From Pectobacterium carotovorum (GTDB lineage: Bacteria; Pseudomonadota; Gammaproteobacteria; Enterobacterales; Enterobacteriaceae): a stretch of 64,000 nucleotides of DNA. Below, in pieces: positions 16,555 through 25,346 of this stretch. Position 1 is the stretch's first letter. Every line of letters starts with the position of its first letter. The notes under the pieces are model-generated. The model was not told where the DNA came from, ran no database searches, and saw nothing but the letters and a program-made list of their open reading frames with translations. Location of the stretch: NCBI RefSeq assembly GCF_033898505.1, contig NZ_JAXAFK010000001.1, positions 744,001 to 808,000 of the forward strand, read 5' to 3'. A program made the position numbers and the translations under genes.

Positions 16555-17844
16555 ATGCTGTGGCGACTGTTACGTCAGTCCTGGCGCAGAAATATTCGGC
16601 GTAAATCGCTGGCGGTGCTGACCGTGTTTTTGGCGGCGGGGTTGATCTCCGCGCTGCTGGCGGTGTCCATCGACATCGGCGACAAAATGGCGCGCGAGCT
16701 GAAGTCCTACGGGGCGAATATTCTGATTGAGCCAGCAGGGCAAGCGGCGCTGCCTGCGCTGTTTGGCGAACGCAGTAATCCGCTGGAAGGGCAGGATTTC
16801 CTCGATGAAGCCGAGTTGCCGAACATCAAAGATATCTTCTGGCGCAATAACATTGTCGGCTTTGCGCCGCTATTAAGCGGTGATGTTGAGATCAATGGAC
16901 AGCCGGTTGCCGTGCTGGGCACCTTCTTTTCTCAGCCTGTCGCCGTGCCGGATGAAGAAGACTATCGCACGGGACAAATGACCGTTAGCCCTTACTGGCA
17001 GGTGGCGGGGCAGTGGCCGCAGGAACCGGTGGCGGCAGAACATGTGGCGCAGGCGCTGGTGGGAAAACAGCTGGCGGCGCAAACGGGCTGGAAAGTCGGG
17101 GATAAACTCGCGCTGCACGGCCCGAAAGGGGAGGCAACGGTAGAAGTGAGCGGCATTCTGAGCAGCGGTAGTGATGAAGAAAGCCGTCTGGTCATGCCGC
17201 TGGCAACGGTGCAATCGCTGCTGGGGCTGGCCGGTAAAATTCAGGCGATTCGCGTATCGGCGCTAACCGTGCCGGAAAACGAACTGTCGCGGCGGGCGCG
17301 GGAAAATCTGGAAGCGCTGAATGCCGAAGAGTATGACCTCTGGTACTGCACCGCGTATGTCTCTTCGATTGCACACCAGTTGGAAGAAGCCATTTCTGGC
17401 TCGGTGGTGCGTCCTATCTGGCAGGTAGCCGCCTCGGAAGGCGTGGTGATCGACAAGATCCAACTGCTTCTGGCGGTGGTGACGTTTGCCGCGCTGGTCG
17501 CTTCTGCGATGGGAATCGCCTCGCTGATGACCAGCACGATTATGGAACGTGCCAAAGAGATCGGGCTGATGAAAGCGCTGGGGGCCCGCCAGTGGCAGAT
17601 TATGCTGCTGTTTTATCTCGAAGCGGCGCTGAGTGGGCTGGCGGGTGGGATCGCGGGCTGTGTCGCGGGCTGGGGGCTGGCGAAAGCCATTGGCCTGATG
17701 CTGTTCGGCGTACCGTTGAGCTTCGCGTGGATCGTGATTCCCTGCGTACTGGTGATCTCGGTGTTGATTGCCATCATCGGAACGTGGTTCCCGGCGCGTC
17801 GGATTGCCGGACTGTATCCGGTGGAGGTGCTGTATGGGCGCTAA
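16555..17844 (+). CDS. MacB/FtsX-type ABC transporter permease (Fet-type operon)
   Basis: The 429-residue protein has one N-terminal membrane helix (about 20-42), a large periplasmic domain (about 45-300) and three C-terminal helices, the FtsX/MacB layout. The conserved segment EIGLMKALGARQWQIM precedes a helix, as in MacB permeases. It starts 2 bp after the DUF2318 gene stop and overlaps the next permease gene, so the two probably form a heterodimer with the ATPase downstream. MacB-type proteins usually transduce mechanical work or export rather than import; its role in iron uptake is unproven. Confidence 0.88.
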   Translation: MLWRLLRQSWRRNIRRKSLAVLTVFLAAGLISALLAVSIDIGDKMARELKSYGANILIEPAGQAALPALFGERSNPLEGQDFLDEAELPNIKDIFWRNNIVGFAPLLSGDVEINGQPVAVLGTFFSQPVAVPDEEDYRTGQMTVSPYWQVAGQWPQEPVAAEHVAQALVGKQLAAQTGWKVGDKLALHGPKGEATVEVSGILSSGSDEESRLVMPLATVQSLLGLAGKIQAIRVSALTVPENELSRRARENLEALNAEEYDLWYCTAYVSSIAHQLEEAISGSVVRPIWQVAASEGVVIDKIQLLLAVVTFAALVASAMGIASLMTSTIMERAKEIGLMKALGARQWQIMLLFYLEAALSGLAGGIAGCVAGWGLAKAIGLMLFGVPLSFAWIVIPCVLVISVLIAIIGTWFPARRIAGLYPVEVLYGR

Positions 17845-18973
17845 TGGCTGGATGAACAGCATGTTCTGGCGACTGGTGTTCCGTGCGCTACGGCTGCGTA
17901 TGCAGCGCGTCAGCGTGGTGTTCGCGGCGCTGATGGTCGGGGCGGCGATTGTGACGGCGATGTCCGCCGTCTATTTTGATATCAACGCCAAGATGAGTCA
18001 GGAACTGCGCACCTTCGGCGCGAATTTTTATATTGGCCCGGCGCGGGGCAATACGATTCCACAGAGTACGTTTCAGCCGATTATCGACAATGCACCAGCT
18101 GGGTTAATCAATGCATCCAGCCCTTATCTGTACGGCATGGCACGTACGGAGCTGGAAAAAGTGGTGCTGATGGGCGTGTGGTTCGAGTCGTTGCGGCAGC
18201 TGGCGCCGTACTGGCAGGTCACGGGTAACTGGATTGGCGTGAGCTTCGATGACCGTAACGCGATGATCGGAGTGAAGCTGGCGGAGCGACTGAACGTCAA
18301 AGTTGGCGACAGTATCACGCTGGTGGGTGACGGCGGGAAGCAGCGCTTGCAGATTAAAGGCATCGTGGAATCCGGCGATGCGACGGACAACATGCTGATC
18401 GTCAATCTGGAGTTGGCGCAGAAGTGGCTGGATAAAGAAGGCGCGATCAGTAATGCGCTGCTGAGCGTCAGCAACGATCTGGGACAGGTTGATCGCTTCG
18501 CCGCCCAACTCCAGCAGCAGTATCCGCAGTTGGAGATCCGTCCGATCCTGAAAGTGTCGGCGTCGGAAGGTCAGGTGCTGAATAAAATCAAAGGGCTGAT
18601 GGGGCTGGTATCGGCGGTGATCCTTGTGCTGTCTTCGCTGTGTGTAAACACCACGTTGATGGCAATTGTCGGGGAACGCGCGCGCGAATTTGCGCTACAG
18701 AAAGCGCTGGGCGCGAGCGGGCGAGACATCATTCGGCAGATGCTGGCGGAAACCGGCATCATCGCGCTGGCGGCCGTGGTGTGCGGTTCGCTGCTAGGCT
18801 ATTTGCTGGCTCAGGTGCTGGGGATGGCCGTCTTCAACGCAACAATTTCGCTGCGTTTACCGGTATTCCCGCTCACGTTGGGGCTATCCTTGCTGGTTGC
18901 TGCGGTCGCGGCGGTGGTTCCTACCCGGCGGGCGATTTATGTTGAACCGGCCAAAGTCTTGAAAGGAGAGTAG
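17834..18973 (+). CDS. Second MacB/FtsX-type ABC permease (Fet-type operon)
   Basis: The 379-residue protein has the same layout as the preceding permease: a first helix near residue 30, a periplasmic domain with MSQELRTFGANFYIGPARG, and three C-terminal helices around FALQKALGASGRDII. The start at 17834 has a GGAGG six bases upstream and overlaps the preceding stop by 11 bp; an ATG at 17852 is an alternative. The two permeases are clear paralogues. Translation is probably coupled. Confidence 0.87.
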   Translation: MGANGWMNSMFWRLVFRALRLRMQRVSVVFAALMVGAAIVTAMSAVYFDINAKMSQELRTFGANFYIGPARGNTIPQSTFQPIIDNAPAGLINASSPYLYGMARTELEKVVLMGVWFESLRQLAPYWQVTGNWIGVSFDDRNAMIGVKLAERLNVKVGDSITLVGDGGKQRLQIKGIVESGDATDNMLIVNLELAQKWLDKEGAISNALLSVSNDLGQVDRFAAQLQQQYPQLEIRPILKVSASEGQVLNKIKGLMGLVSAVILVLSSLCVNTTLMAIVGERAREFALQKALGASGRDIIRQMLAETGIIALAAVVCGSLLGYLLAQVLGMAVFNATISLRLPVFPLTLGLSLLVAAVAAVVPTRRAIYVEPAKVLKGE

Positions 18974-18977
18974 GTCG

Positions 18978-19694
18978 ATGTCTGTAGAGGTGAACGTGCA
19001 GGAAAGGGCACAGGCCGCGGAGGCGGTGATTGAAACTCGCCAGCTCTATAAACGCTTTGGTCAGGTTACCGCGCTGGAGAACATCAATATTCGCATCGCG
19101 CGCGGCGAGTTTGTCGCCATCATGGGCGCGTCCGGTTCGGGTAAAACCACGCTGATGAATATTCTCACCTGTCTGGATACGGTGAGCGAAGGGCAGGTAC
19201 TGCTGGATGGCGTCGATGCGGCCGCGCTGGATGAGGAAGGGCGGCGTCAGTTTCGTGCCGATAAGATTGGGTTGGTCTTTCAGCAGTTCCACCTGATTCC
19301 GTTTTTGACCGCGCTGGAGAACGTGATGCTGGCGCAGCATTACCACAGCGTGGTGGATGAAGCGGCAGCGCAGCGCGTGCTGGAGCAGGTTGGTCTGGTG
19401 CATCGCGTGAATCATTTACCGAGCCAGCTTTCCGGCGGTGAACAGCAGCGTGTGTGTATTGCCCGTGCGTTGGTGAATGAACCTCCCGTGATTTTCGCCG
19501 ATGAACCGACGGGAAATCTGGATGAAGAGAACGAACGGCGGGTGCTGGATCTGCTGCAAGATCTGCATCGGCAGGGGCGCACTATCGTGATGGTGACGCA
19601 CAATCCTGAGCTGGGGCGGTTTGCTGACCGTATTATCCGCCTGCAACACGGCAAGTATTTTGGTGAAGAGGTGAATCATCATGAAATGGCGTAA
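18978..19694 (+). CDS. ABC transporter ATP-binding protein (MacB/LolD type, Fet-type operon)
   Basis: The 238-residue protein carries Walker [10 protein letters not shown], the signature LSGGEQQR, Walker [13 protein letters not shown] and the switch histidine in MVTHN. The sequence is closest to the LolD/MacB group that pairs with FtsX-type permeases, fitting the two permease genes just before it. Four bases separate it from the second permease, and it overlaps the thioredoxin-like gene by 14 bp. It should power the two-permease complex at the inner membrane. Confidence 0.9.
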   Translation: MSVEVNVQERAQAAEAVIETRQLYKRFGQVTALENINIRIARGEFVAIMGASGSGKTTLMNILTCLDTVSEGQVLLDGVDAAALDEEGRRQFRADKIGLVFQQFHLIPFLTALENVMLAQHYHSVVDEAAAQRVLEQVGLVHRVNHLPSQLSGGEQQRVCIARALVNEPPVIFADEPTGNLDEENERRVLDLLQDLHRQGRTIVMVTHNPELGRFADRIIRLQHGKYFGEEVNHHEMA

Positions 19695-20178
19695 CGGGAT
19701 TACCGCACTCTGTCTGCTGGGCGTAATAGCGCTGAGCGGCTGTAAGGAAGAACAGGTTAGCGTTGGGGCGCAGGCACCAGCGCTGGCGGCTTACGATCTA
19801 GCTGGCCAACAGGTGGATCTGTCGCGCTGGCAGGGGAAAAGCGTGTACCTGAATTTCTGGTCATCGGGCTGTGGCGGTTGCATGGTGGAAATGGGCGCGC
19901 TGGAGAAGCTGAGCCAGGAGTATGGCGATAAAGTCGTGGTGGTTGCGGTTAATACCGATCCTGACGGCGTGGATATCACCTCGATGCTGGCGCACCACAA
20001 GGTGACCTATCCGGTGGTGCGTGACCAGTTGGGCATCACCAAAGAGCGCTATCAGGTCAGCGGCACGCCAACCTCATTCATTATTGATGCCAACGGCAAG
20101 GTGACCGACCAGCATCAGGGCGCGCGCGATGAAGCGCAACTGACCGCACTGTTTCAAAAGCTGGCAAGCCGGACATAA
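19681..20178 (+). CDS. TlpA-like thioredoxin lipoprotein (Fet-type operon)
   Basis: The 165-residue protein has a lipoprotein signal ending in the lipobox LSGC (Cys20 or so), and a TlpA/ResA-type thioredoxin fold with the active site SSGCGGCMVE and the cis-proline segment VSGTPTSFIID. It should be anchored to a membrane facing the periplasm and reduce disulfides or pass electrons to a partner. The likely partner is the cysteine-rich DUF2318 protein encoded earlier in the operon. It is the last gene; its stop lies within the loop of a terminator hairpin. Confidence 0.88.
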   Translation: MKWRNGITALCLLGVIALSGCKEEQVSVGAQAPALAAYDLAGQQVDLSRWQGKSVYLNFWSSGCGGCMVEMGALEKLSQEYGDKVVVVAVNTDPDGVDITSMLAHHKVTYPVVRDQLGITKERYQVSGTPTSFIIDANGKVTDQHQGARDEAQLTALFQKLASRT

Positions 20179-20195
20179 AGACCGGCTTGTCTTAT
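20166..20195 (+). terminator. Terminator of the Fet-type operon
   Basis: Arms 20166-20172 and 20182-20188 are complementary and the last codon and stop of the thioredoxin gene lie in the stem and loop. A modest T-rich tail follows. Confidence 0.6.
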
Positions 20196-20209
20196 TTCCT
20201 CACCCGCTT

Positions 20210-21187
20210 TCACTCAGTCCGTGAAATCGGCACCTGAACTTCCACAATCACAGGTTCCGGTTTCACCCGCATCGCGTAGATTACGCCGATAATCAGGCAG
20301 GTGATGCCGCAGAGCGTCAGCAGCGGCGGCCAGGACTGCCGGATAAGGAAGGCATAGGCCAGTCCCGCCAGCGTTTCAAACACAATCAGCGGCCCTACCA
20401 GCACCGTCGGCAGGCGCTGGCTGGCTTCATTCCAGCACAGCGTGCCGATCCATGAGCAAAACAACCCAATCGCAATCATCAGTGGAATGAAAACCTCGGG
20501 TCGTGGGCCGAACGGCTGCGTAAAGGTACTGTCCGTTAGCGCCAAATGACCGCACACCAGCATATAGCCCAATAGCGCCAGCGGTAGCGTCACCAGCCCC
20601 TGCGCCGTGGCCCAGGTGGTCGGCGTATTGCCTTTGTGGTCGCGTAGCCAGCGGGCGTTGCGCAGCGGATACCAGGTCCAGCAAACCACAGCGAGAAATG
20701 CCATCGCAATCCCGCTGGCGTAACGCCATAAATCGAATTCGACGGAGGTTCCTTTCAGCTCCGCAATATTGACGCAAACCAACCCCGCCGCAATCAGCAG
20801 CAGCGAGGGCAGCAGTCGACGCCACGCCACGCGGCCATCGTGCTTGCTGTACAGCACATTGGCGGTGACGGAAATTACAACGGGCAGGGTGCCGATAATC
20901 ATCGTCGAGATTGGCGCGCCCGTACGTTGGATGGCGCTGGCGAGCAGGAAGTAGTACAGCAGGTTGCCGATAATCGTGAGCTTCGTGGCTTCCAGCCAGT
21001 CGCGGCGGGTTAACTGGCGCAGACGACGGCGATCGAGCCACGCCAGCGGTAAGGCAATCAGTCCAAAAGCCAGATAGCGTCCGGTGGACTGCAAGGCAGC
21101 AGAGTAGTCCGGTACGATCAACGGTCCAACGAAAATTAGCCCCCACATGAGCCCGGCGGCAAGCGCAAATAAAACACCTATCAGCAT
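20210..21187 (-). CDS. DMT-superfamily (EamA-type) permease
   Basis: The 325-residue protein has ten predicted membrane helices in two repeated halves, as in EamA drug/metabolite exporters. The first half begins GVLFALAAGLMWGLIFVGP and the second contains PTVLVGPLIVFETLAGLAYAF. Such proteins export amino acids, metabolites or siderophores, but no substrate can be assigned. It faces the Fet-type operon tail to tail and lies 124 bp downstream of an AraC-type regulator on the same strand, which may control it. Confidence 0.83.
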   Translation of the reverse strand: MLIGVLFALAAGLMWGLIFVGPLIVPDYSAALQSTGRYLAFGLIALPLAWLDRRRLRQLTRRDWLEATKLTIIGNLLYYFLLASAIQRTGAPISTMIIGTLPVVISVTANVLYSKHDGRVAWRRLLPSLLLIAAGLVCVNIAELKGTSVEFDLWRYASGIAMAFLAVVCWTWYPLRNARWLRDHKGNTPTTWATAQGLVTLPLALLGYMLVCGHLALTDSTFTQPFGPRPEVFIPLMIAIGLFCSWIGTLCWNEASQRLPTVLVGPLIVFETLAGLAYAFLIRQSWPPLLTLCGITCLIIGVIYAMRVKPEPVIVEVQVPISRTE

Positions 21188-21310
21188 AATAAACCCGTTT
21201 GTTCACAATAGTGCATCGCGCCAGTCTAGGGAGAGTCAACGGCAAATTATTGTAGGATATTGCTGTTTGTCATCGGCGGGGGAACGGTGAAAGCATGCGT
21301 GCTGAAAGCG

Positions 21311-22144
21311 TTAGCGCCGAACTGGATACACCTGCTTTTGGTAGCGAATGGGTGTGACACCATAGCGCTGAGCGAAGGTGCGGGTCAGATGTGCCTGATC
21401 GGTTAGCCCAACGGCGACGGCGACATGAGCCGCAGCCATACCGCGCGTCAGCATCTGTTTCGCCTCATACAGCCGAATTGCCATCAGCATCTGGTGCGGC
21501 GTGACGTGAAACTGGGCTTTAAACTGGCGCAGGAAATGATACGGACTCAGAGAAACCAGCGCCGCCAGCTCTTTTAAAGTTACGGAATGGGCGAAATTCT
21601 CCCGCAGATAGGCTTTCACTACATCAAAGCGGTGCAGCGGTTCAATCCTCTGACGCTGCGCGATGTGCGCGTGAGGACGGAAAAGCGCAATCAGCGACAG
21701 CAGCAGGCTTTCGCTCGCCAAGGGATCGGTCGTCTGCCACAACGCGGCCAGCGTCCTGGCTAGCCGGCGTGCGGTAGCCGGATCGTGGCGCACGACATCG
21801 GTAAACCACCAGCCTTTCTCGCCGGAGACGTTCTCCAGCACATCGGGCGGGATGTAGATCATGCGATAGCGCCAGCCGTCTTCCGCCGCCGATTCCCCCG
21901 TATGCAGCTCATCAGGGTTCATCAACACTAACGAATCGACAGGCGCAATATGCTTGGCACCACGATAGCGGAATCGCTCAGCACCAGCGTCGATGGTGCC
22001 GATGCCAAACGCCTCATGCGTGTGCGGCTCAAAGGCATAACGGCAGATGTGCGCGTGGTAAAGCTCAATGCCGGGCAGCGTCGGCAAATGCCGGAACTGG
22101 GCATAGTCTCTTTCATCGGTAAACTGTTCCGGTACGCCCTGCAT
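21311..22144 (-). CDS. AraC-family regulator with cupin sensor domain
   Basis: The 278-residue protein has an N-terminal AraC-binding cupin (LYHAHICRYAFEPHTHEAFGIG, then PDELHTGES) and a C-terminal double helix-turn-helix (LKELAALVSLSPYHFLRQFKAQF and VAVAVGLTDQAHLTRTFAQRYGVTP). The start at 22144 follows a GAGGTGG; the frame is open further upstream but without a ribosome site. The type often controls an adjacent exporter, so the DMT gene downstream is the likely target. The inducer is unknown. Confidence 0.85.
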   Translation of the reverse strand: MQGVPEQFTDERDYAQFRHLPTLPGIELYHAHICRYAFEPHTHEAFGIGTIDAGAERFRYRGAKHIAPVDSLVLMNPDELHTGESAAEDGWRYRMIYIPPDVLENVSGEKGWWFTDVVRHDPATARRLARTLAALWQTTDPLASESLLLSLIALFRPHAHIAQRQRIEPLHRFDVVKAYLRENFAHSVTLKELAALVSLSPYHFLRQFKAQFHVTPHQMLMAIRLYEAKQMLTRGMAAAHVAVAVGLTDQAHLTRTFAQRYGVTPIRYQKQVYPVRR

Positions 22145-22505
22145 GCTGCCACCTCGTCTCTGATCTTGACCGCCATCATAGCAACGATAGCACGTCAGCT
22201 TGAAGTGGTACGTCTTATTTAGCGCATACGGAAAGCGTGAATACAGGGAATAAACGCGCTGGGATAAATAGACCAGAAAGGCATAAATCATAGCGAAATG
22301 GTTGATTGATGATACGCGCGTGACAAAAATGAATTTATATAACTATTTGATTTTTATGCTTATGTCTATTTCTTGTTAGGTAAGGCTGTGCGGCAGACAT
22401 ACCGTTAGTATAAAAAAATATAATCAACTCCATTTGCTTATTTGTTCTGGCTCTCATTACTTGCATCAATATTGCTATCTGTAATAAAGGACAAGGGAGT
22501 GAAAG
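22145..22505. other. Divergent promoter region AraC gene / cbl
   Basis: This 360-bp AT-rich stretch holds the promoters of both genes. In E. coli cbl is activated by CysB under sulfate limitation. CysB sites are too degenerate to call by eye here. Confidence 0.35.
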
Positions 22506-23459
22506 GTGAACTTTCAGCAACTGAAGATTATTCGTGAATCAGCACGGTGCAATTACAATCTGACCGAGGTGGCGAATACGCTGTTTACCTCTCAATCCGG
22601 CGTGAGCCGCCACATCCGCGAGCTGGAAGAAGAGCTGGGGATTGAAATCTTCATTCGTCGTGGCAAACGCCTGTTAGGCATGACCGAACCGGGAAAAGAG
22701 CTGCTGGTAGTAGCGGAGCGCATTCTGAATGACGCCAGCAATATCCGGCGGCTGGCGAATGTTTTCACCAATAACGATACCGGCCAGCTGGTGATCGCGA
22801 CCACGCATACGCAAGCGCGTTACAGCCTGCCGCCCGTGATTAAAGCCTTCCGCTCTCTGTATCCGCAGGTGCGTCTGGTGCTGAATCAGGGAACACCGGA
22901 TGAGATCGTGGCGATGCTCCATTCCGGTGAAGCTGATATTGGTATCGCCAGTGAGCAGTTGATTAACGATCCCTCGCTGGCAGCGTTCTCCTACTATCGC
23001 TGGCACCATTCCGTCATTGTGCCAGAGGATCACCCGCTGACCCAGGAGCGGGTTATTACGCTAGAGATGCTCAATGCGGAGCCGTTGATTACCTATCGCC
23101 AGGGAATTACCGGTCGCTCACGTTTGGATCGTGCGTTTCAGGCGGTGGGGATGTCGCCGGATATTACGTTGAGCGCGCAGGATTCGGATGTGATTAAAAC
23201 CTATGTTGAACTGGGGCTCGGGGTGGGGATTGTGGCCGATATGTCATACGATCCCGCGCGCGATACCGGGTTGGTGCGGTTAAATGCCGAGCATTTGTTT
23301 GAAGCGAATACGGTCTGGCTGGGGTTAAAAAAGGGTCAGTTACAGCGTAACTATGCCTGGAAATTCATTCAGCTGTGTAACACGGAACTGTCGCTGGATG
23401 AGATTAAAGATAAGGTGTTCTCGGATAACGATGAAGCGGTGATTGATTACCAAATCTGA
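22506..23459 (+). CDS. cbl: Cbl, CysB-like LysR regulator of sulfur starvation genes
   Basis: The 317-residue protein is a near-colinear match to E. coli Cbl, from MNFQQLKIIRE at the start to EVIDYQI-like sequence at the end (AVIDYQI). It has the N-terminal LysR helix-turn-helix (LTEVANTLFTSQSGVSRHI) and the CysB-type effector domain with TTHTQARYSLP and TYRQGITGRSR. Cbl activates alkanesulfonate and taurine use genes. The start codon is GTG with AGGGAG upstream, agreeing with the family start. It could regulate the SsuB-like transporter at the right end of the window, which is inference. Confidence 0.93.
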   Translation: MNFQQLKIIRESARCNYNLTEVANTLFTSQSGVSRHIRELEEELGIEIFIRRGKRLLGMTEPGKELLVVAERILNDASNIRRLANVFTNNDTGQLVIATTHTQARYSLPPVIKAFRSLYPQVRLVLNQGTPDEIVAMLHSGEADIGIASEQLINDPSLAAFSYYRWHHSVIVPEDHPLTQERVITLEMLNAEPLITYRQGITGRSRLDRAFQAVGMSPDITLSAQDSDVIKTYVELGLGVGIVADMSYDPARDTGLVRLNAEHLFEANTVWLGLKKGQLQRNYAWKFIQLCNTELSLDEIKDKVFSDNDEAVIDYQI

Positions 23460-23484
23460 GTAACAGCATCGTTTCCTAACCCGA

Positions 23485-23520
23485 TGCCCAGCCAGCGTTT
23501 TTTCTGACTGGGCAGGGTTT
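23485..23520 (+). terminator. Terminator after cbl
   Basis: Arms 23485-23495 and 23504-23514 pair at 10 of 11 positions with an 8-nt loop; a short T-run follows at 23518. Confidence 0.65.
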
Positions 23521-23753
23521 TCCCTTTCGATTTCGTTGCAATTTTTTGTACCGCAGCGTCCGCCGTTTTCTGTGATCGATTCAGCATAAATATGGTTTAT
23601 CGTGCCGACAATCTGCTTGATCTGATCGTGCTGCAATAGTAGCATTCCTGCCATAACAATAACTTATGTCTGAATTTTTGTTAAGTGATACAAATGCTTG
23701 TGCGTTTTTATTGAATAATTATGTTAACGATTTTTGTATCGTAATAGAGAATT

Positions 23754-23832
23754 TACCCTAAATCATTCGAGTGGCAGGACAAAACGTGTGCGTTTTGAAC
23801 AGCGCGCATGCAGCTTGAAGTATGACGGGGTA
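23754..23832 (-). repeat. ERIC/IRU element B, internally shortened
   Basis: Both termini are recognisable (TACCCTAAATCATTCGAGT and CAGCTTGAAGTATGACGGG) but only about 79 bp remain instead of about 127. It sits in the gltP upstream region, 122 bp before the start codon. Confidence 0.8.
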
Positions 23833-23954
23833 ATCCATCAGACATCCTTCTCAATAGTCAGTCACCTCCACGTTGATTTTTTCGGTTCGCATTGCGCCGG
23901 AGTCGCGCTAGCGCCATGTTCGTGATGGCGGGGAGTTTAAAACGGAAAATGACG

Positions 23955-25271
23955 ATGAAAACACAAAAAATCAGCCTTGCCTGGCAAATCCTTATCGCAT
24001 TGGTACTGGGTATTGCACTCGGTGCCGTGCTGCATGAACAGCAAGAAAGCCGCCAGTGGCTCATCAGCAATATTCTTAGTCCCGCCGGCGACATCTTTAT
24101 CCGCCTGATTAAAATGATCGTTGTCCCGATCGTGATCGCCACGTTGATTGTCGGGATTGCGGGCGTAGGGGATGCCAAAAAGCTCGGACGTATCGGCTTC
24201 AAAACCATTCTCTACTTTGAAATCATCACAACGGTGGCGATTATCCTTGGTATCACGCTGGCGAATATCTTCCAGCCGGGCCACGGTATCGACATGTCGA
24301 CGCTGACCGCCGTGGATATCTCGCAGTATCAAAAGACTACCGAGCAGGTGCAGAGCGGTTCGCACAGCCTGGTGGGGACGGTGCTATCGCTGATCCCGCC
24401 GAATATCTTTGCGGCGATGGCGCACGGTGACATGCTGCCGATTATCTTCTTCTCGGTGCTGTTTGGTCTGGGGCTATCCTCGTTGCCGAAAGAGCACCGT
24501 GAACCGTTGCTGAACGTCTTCCGCGGCGTGTCGGAAACCATGTTTAAAGTGACACACATGATTATGCGCTATGCGCCTGTTGGGGTGTTTGCGCTGATTT
24601 CCGTCACGGTTGCCAACTTCGGTTTTGCGTCGCTGTGGCCGCTGGCCAAGCTGGTTATGCTGGTGTACGCCGCGATTTTCTTCTTCGCGCTGGTGGTGCT
24701 CGGTATCGTTGCGCGACTGTGTAAGCTGCGTATCACCATCTTGATTCGTATCCTCAAAGATGAACTGATCCTCGCATACTCCACCGCCAGTTCCGAAACC
24801 GTGCTGCCGCGCATCATTGAAAAAATGGAAGCCTATGGCGCGCCGAAGTCGATTACCAGTTTCGTGGTGCCGACTGGTTACTCCTTTAACCTCGACGGCT
24901 CTACGCTGTACCAGAGTATTGCAGCGATCTTCATCGCGCAGCTGTACGGCATCGAACTGTCGATTGGGCAGGAAATCGTGCTGGTGCTGACGCTGATGCT
25001 GACGTCCAAAGGCATTGCCGGCGTACCGGGCGTGTCATTTGTCGTGCTGCTGGCTACGTTGGGTAGCGTCGGTATTCCGTTGGAAGGTCTGGCGTTCATT
25101 GCGGGCGTTGACCGTATCCTCGATATGGCGCGTACCGCGCTGAACGTAGTAGGAAATGCACTGGCGGTACTGGTCATCGCCAAGTGGGAACACCAGTTCG
25201 ATGAGAAAAAAGCGCAGGCCTACGAGCGCGAAATAAAGGGAATCACTACGCAGCCTGCCCAACAGGGGTAA
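23955..25271 (+). CDS. gltP: Glutamate/aspartate:proton symporter GltP
   Basis: The 438-residue protein matches E. coli GltP closely: SLAWQILIALVLGIALG at the start, FIRLIKMIVVPIVIATLI, the reentrant loop YSTASSETVLPR, PTGYSFNLDGSTLYQSIA, and the family end DRILDMARTALNVVGNALA. It imports L-glutamate and L-aspartate with protons across the inner membrane. The start at 23955 is chosen because it reproduces the family N-terminus; an ATG at 23949 is in frame. The gene stands alone, with an ERIC repeat upstream and a strong terminator downstream. Confidence 0.95.
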   Translation: MKTQKISLAWQILIALVLGIALGAVLHEQQESRQWLISNILSPAGDIFIRLIKMIVVPIVIATLIVGIAGVGDAKKLGRIGFKTILYFEIITTVAIILGITLANIFQPGHGIDMSTLTAVDISQYQKTTEQVQSGSHSLVGTVLSLIPPNIFAAMAHGDMLPIIFFSVLFGLGLSSLPKEHREPLLNVFRGVSETMFKVTHMIMRYAPVGVFALISVTVANFGFASLWPLAKLVMLVYAAIFFFALVVLGIVARLCKLRITILIRILKDELILAYSTASSETVLPRIIEKMEAYGAPKSITSFVVPTGYSFNLDGSTLYQSIAAIFIAQLYGIELSIGQEIVLVLTLMLTSKGIAGVPGVSFVVLLATLGSVGIPLEGLAFIAGVDRILDMARTALNVVGNALAVLVIAKWEHQFDEKKAQAYEREIKGITTQPAQQG

Positions 25272-25288
25272 TCCCGGAAAGAAAAAGA

Positions 25289-25325
25289 GAAACGGGTGCA
25301 TCGGTTATTCGATGCACCCGTTTCC
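25289..25325. terminator. Strong bidirectional terminator after gltP
   Basis: A 15-bp perfect stem (25289-25303 with 25310-25324) and 6-nt loop lie between the convergent gltP and dehydrogenase genes, with A-rich sequence before and T-rich after. Confidence 0.88.
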
Positions 25326-25346
25326 ATTTCGAAGGGTGATTATCAA

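Noticed and set aside
17263..17862. 199-codon frame opposite the first MacB-type permease
   Set aside because: Antisense shadow in GC-rich coding sequence, no family resemblance.
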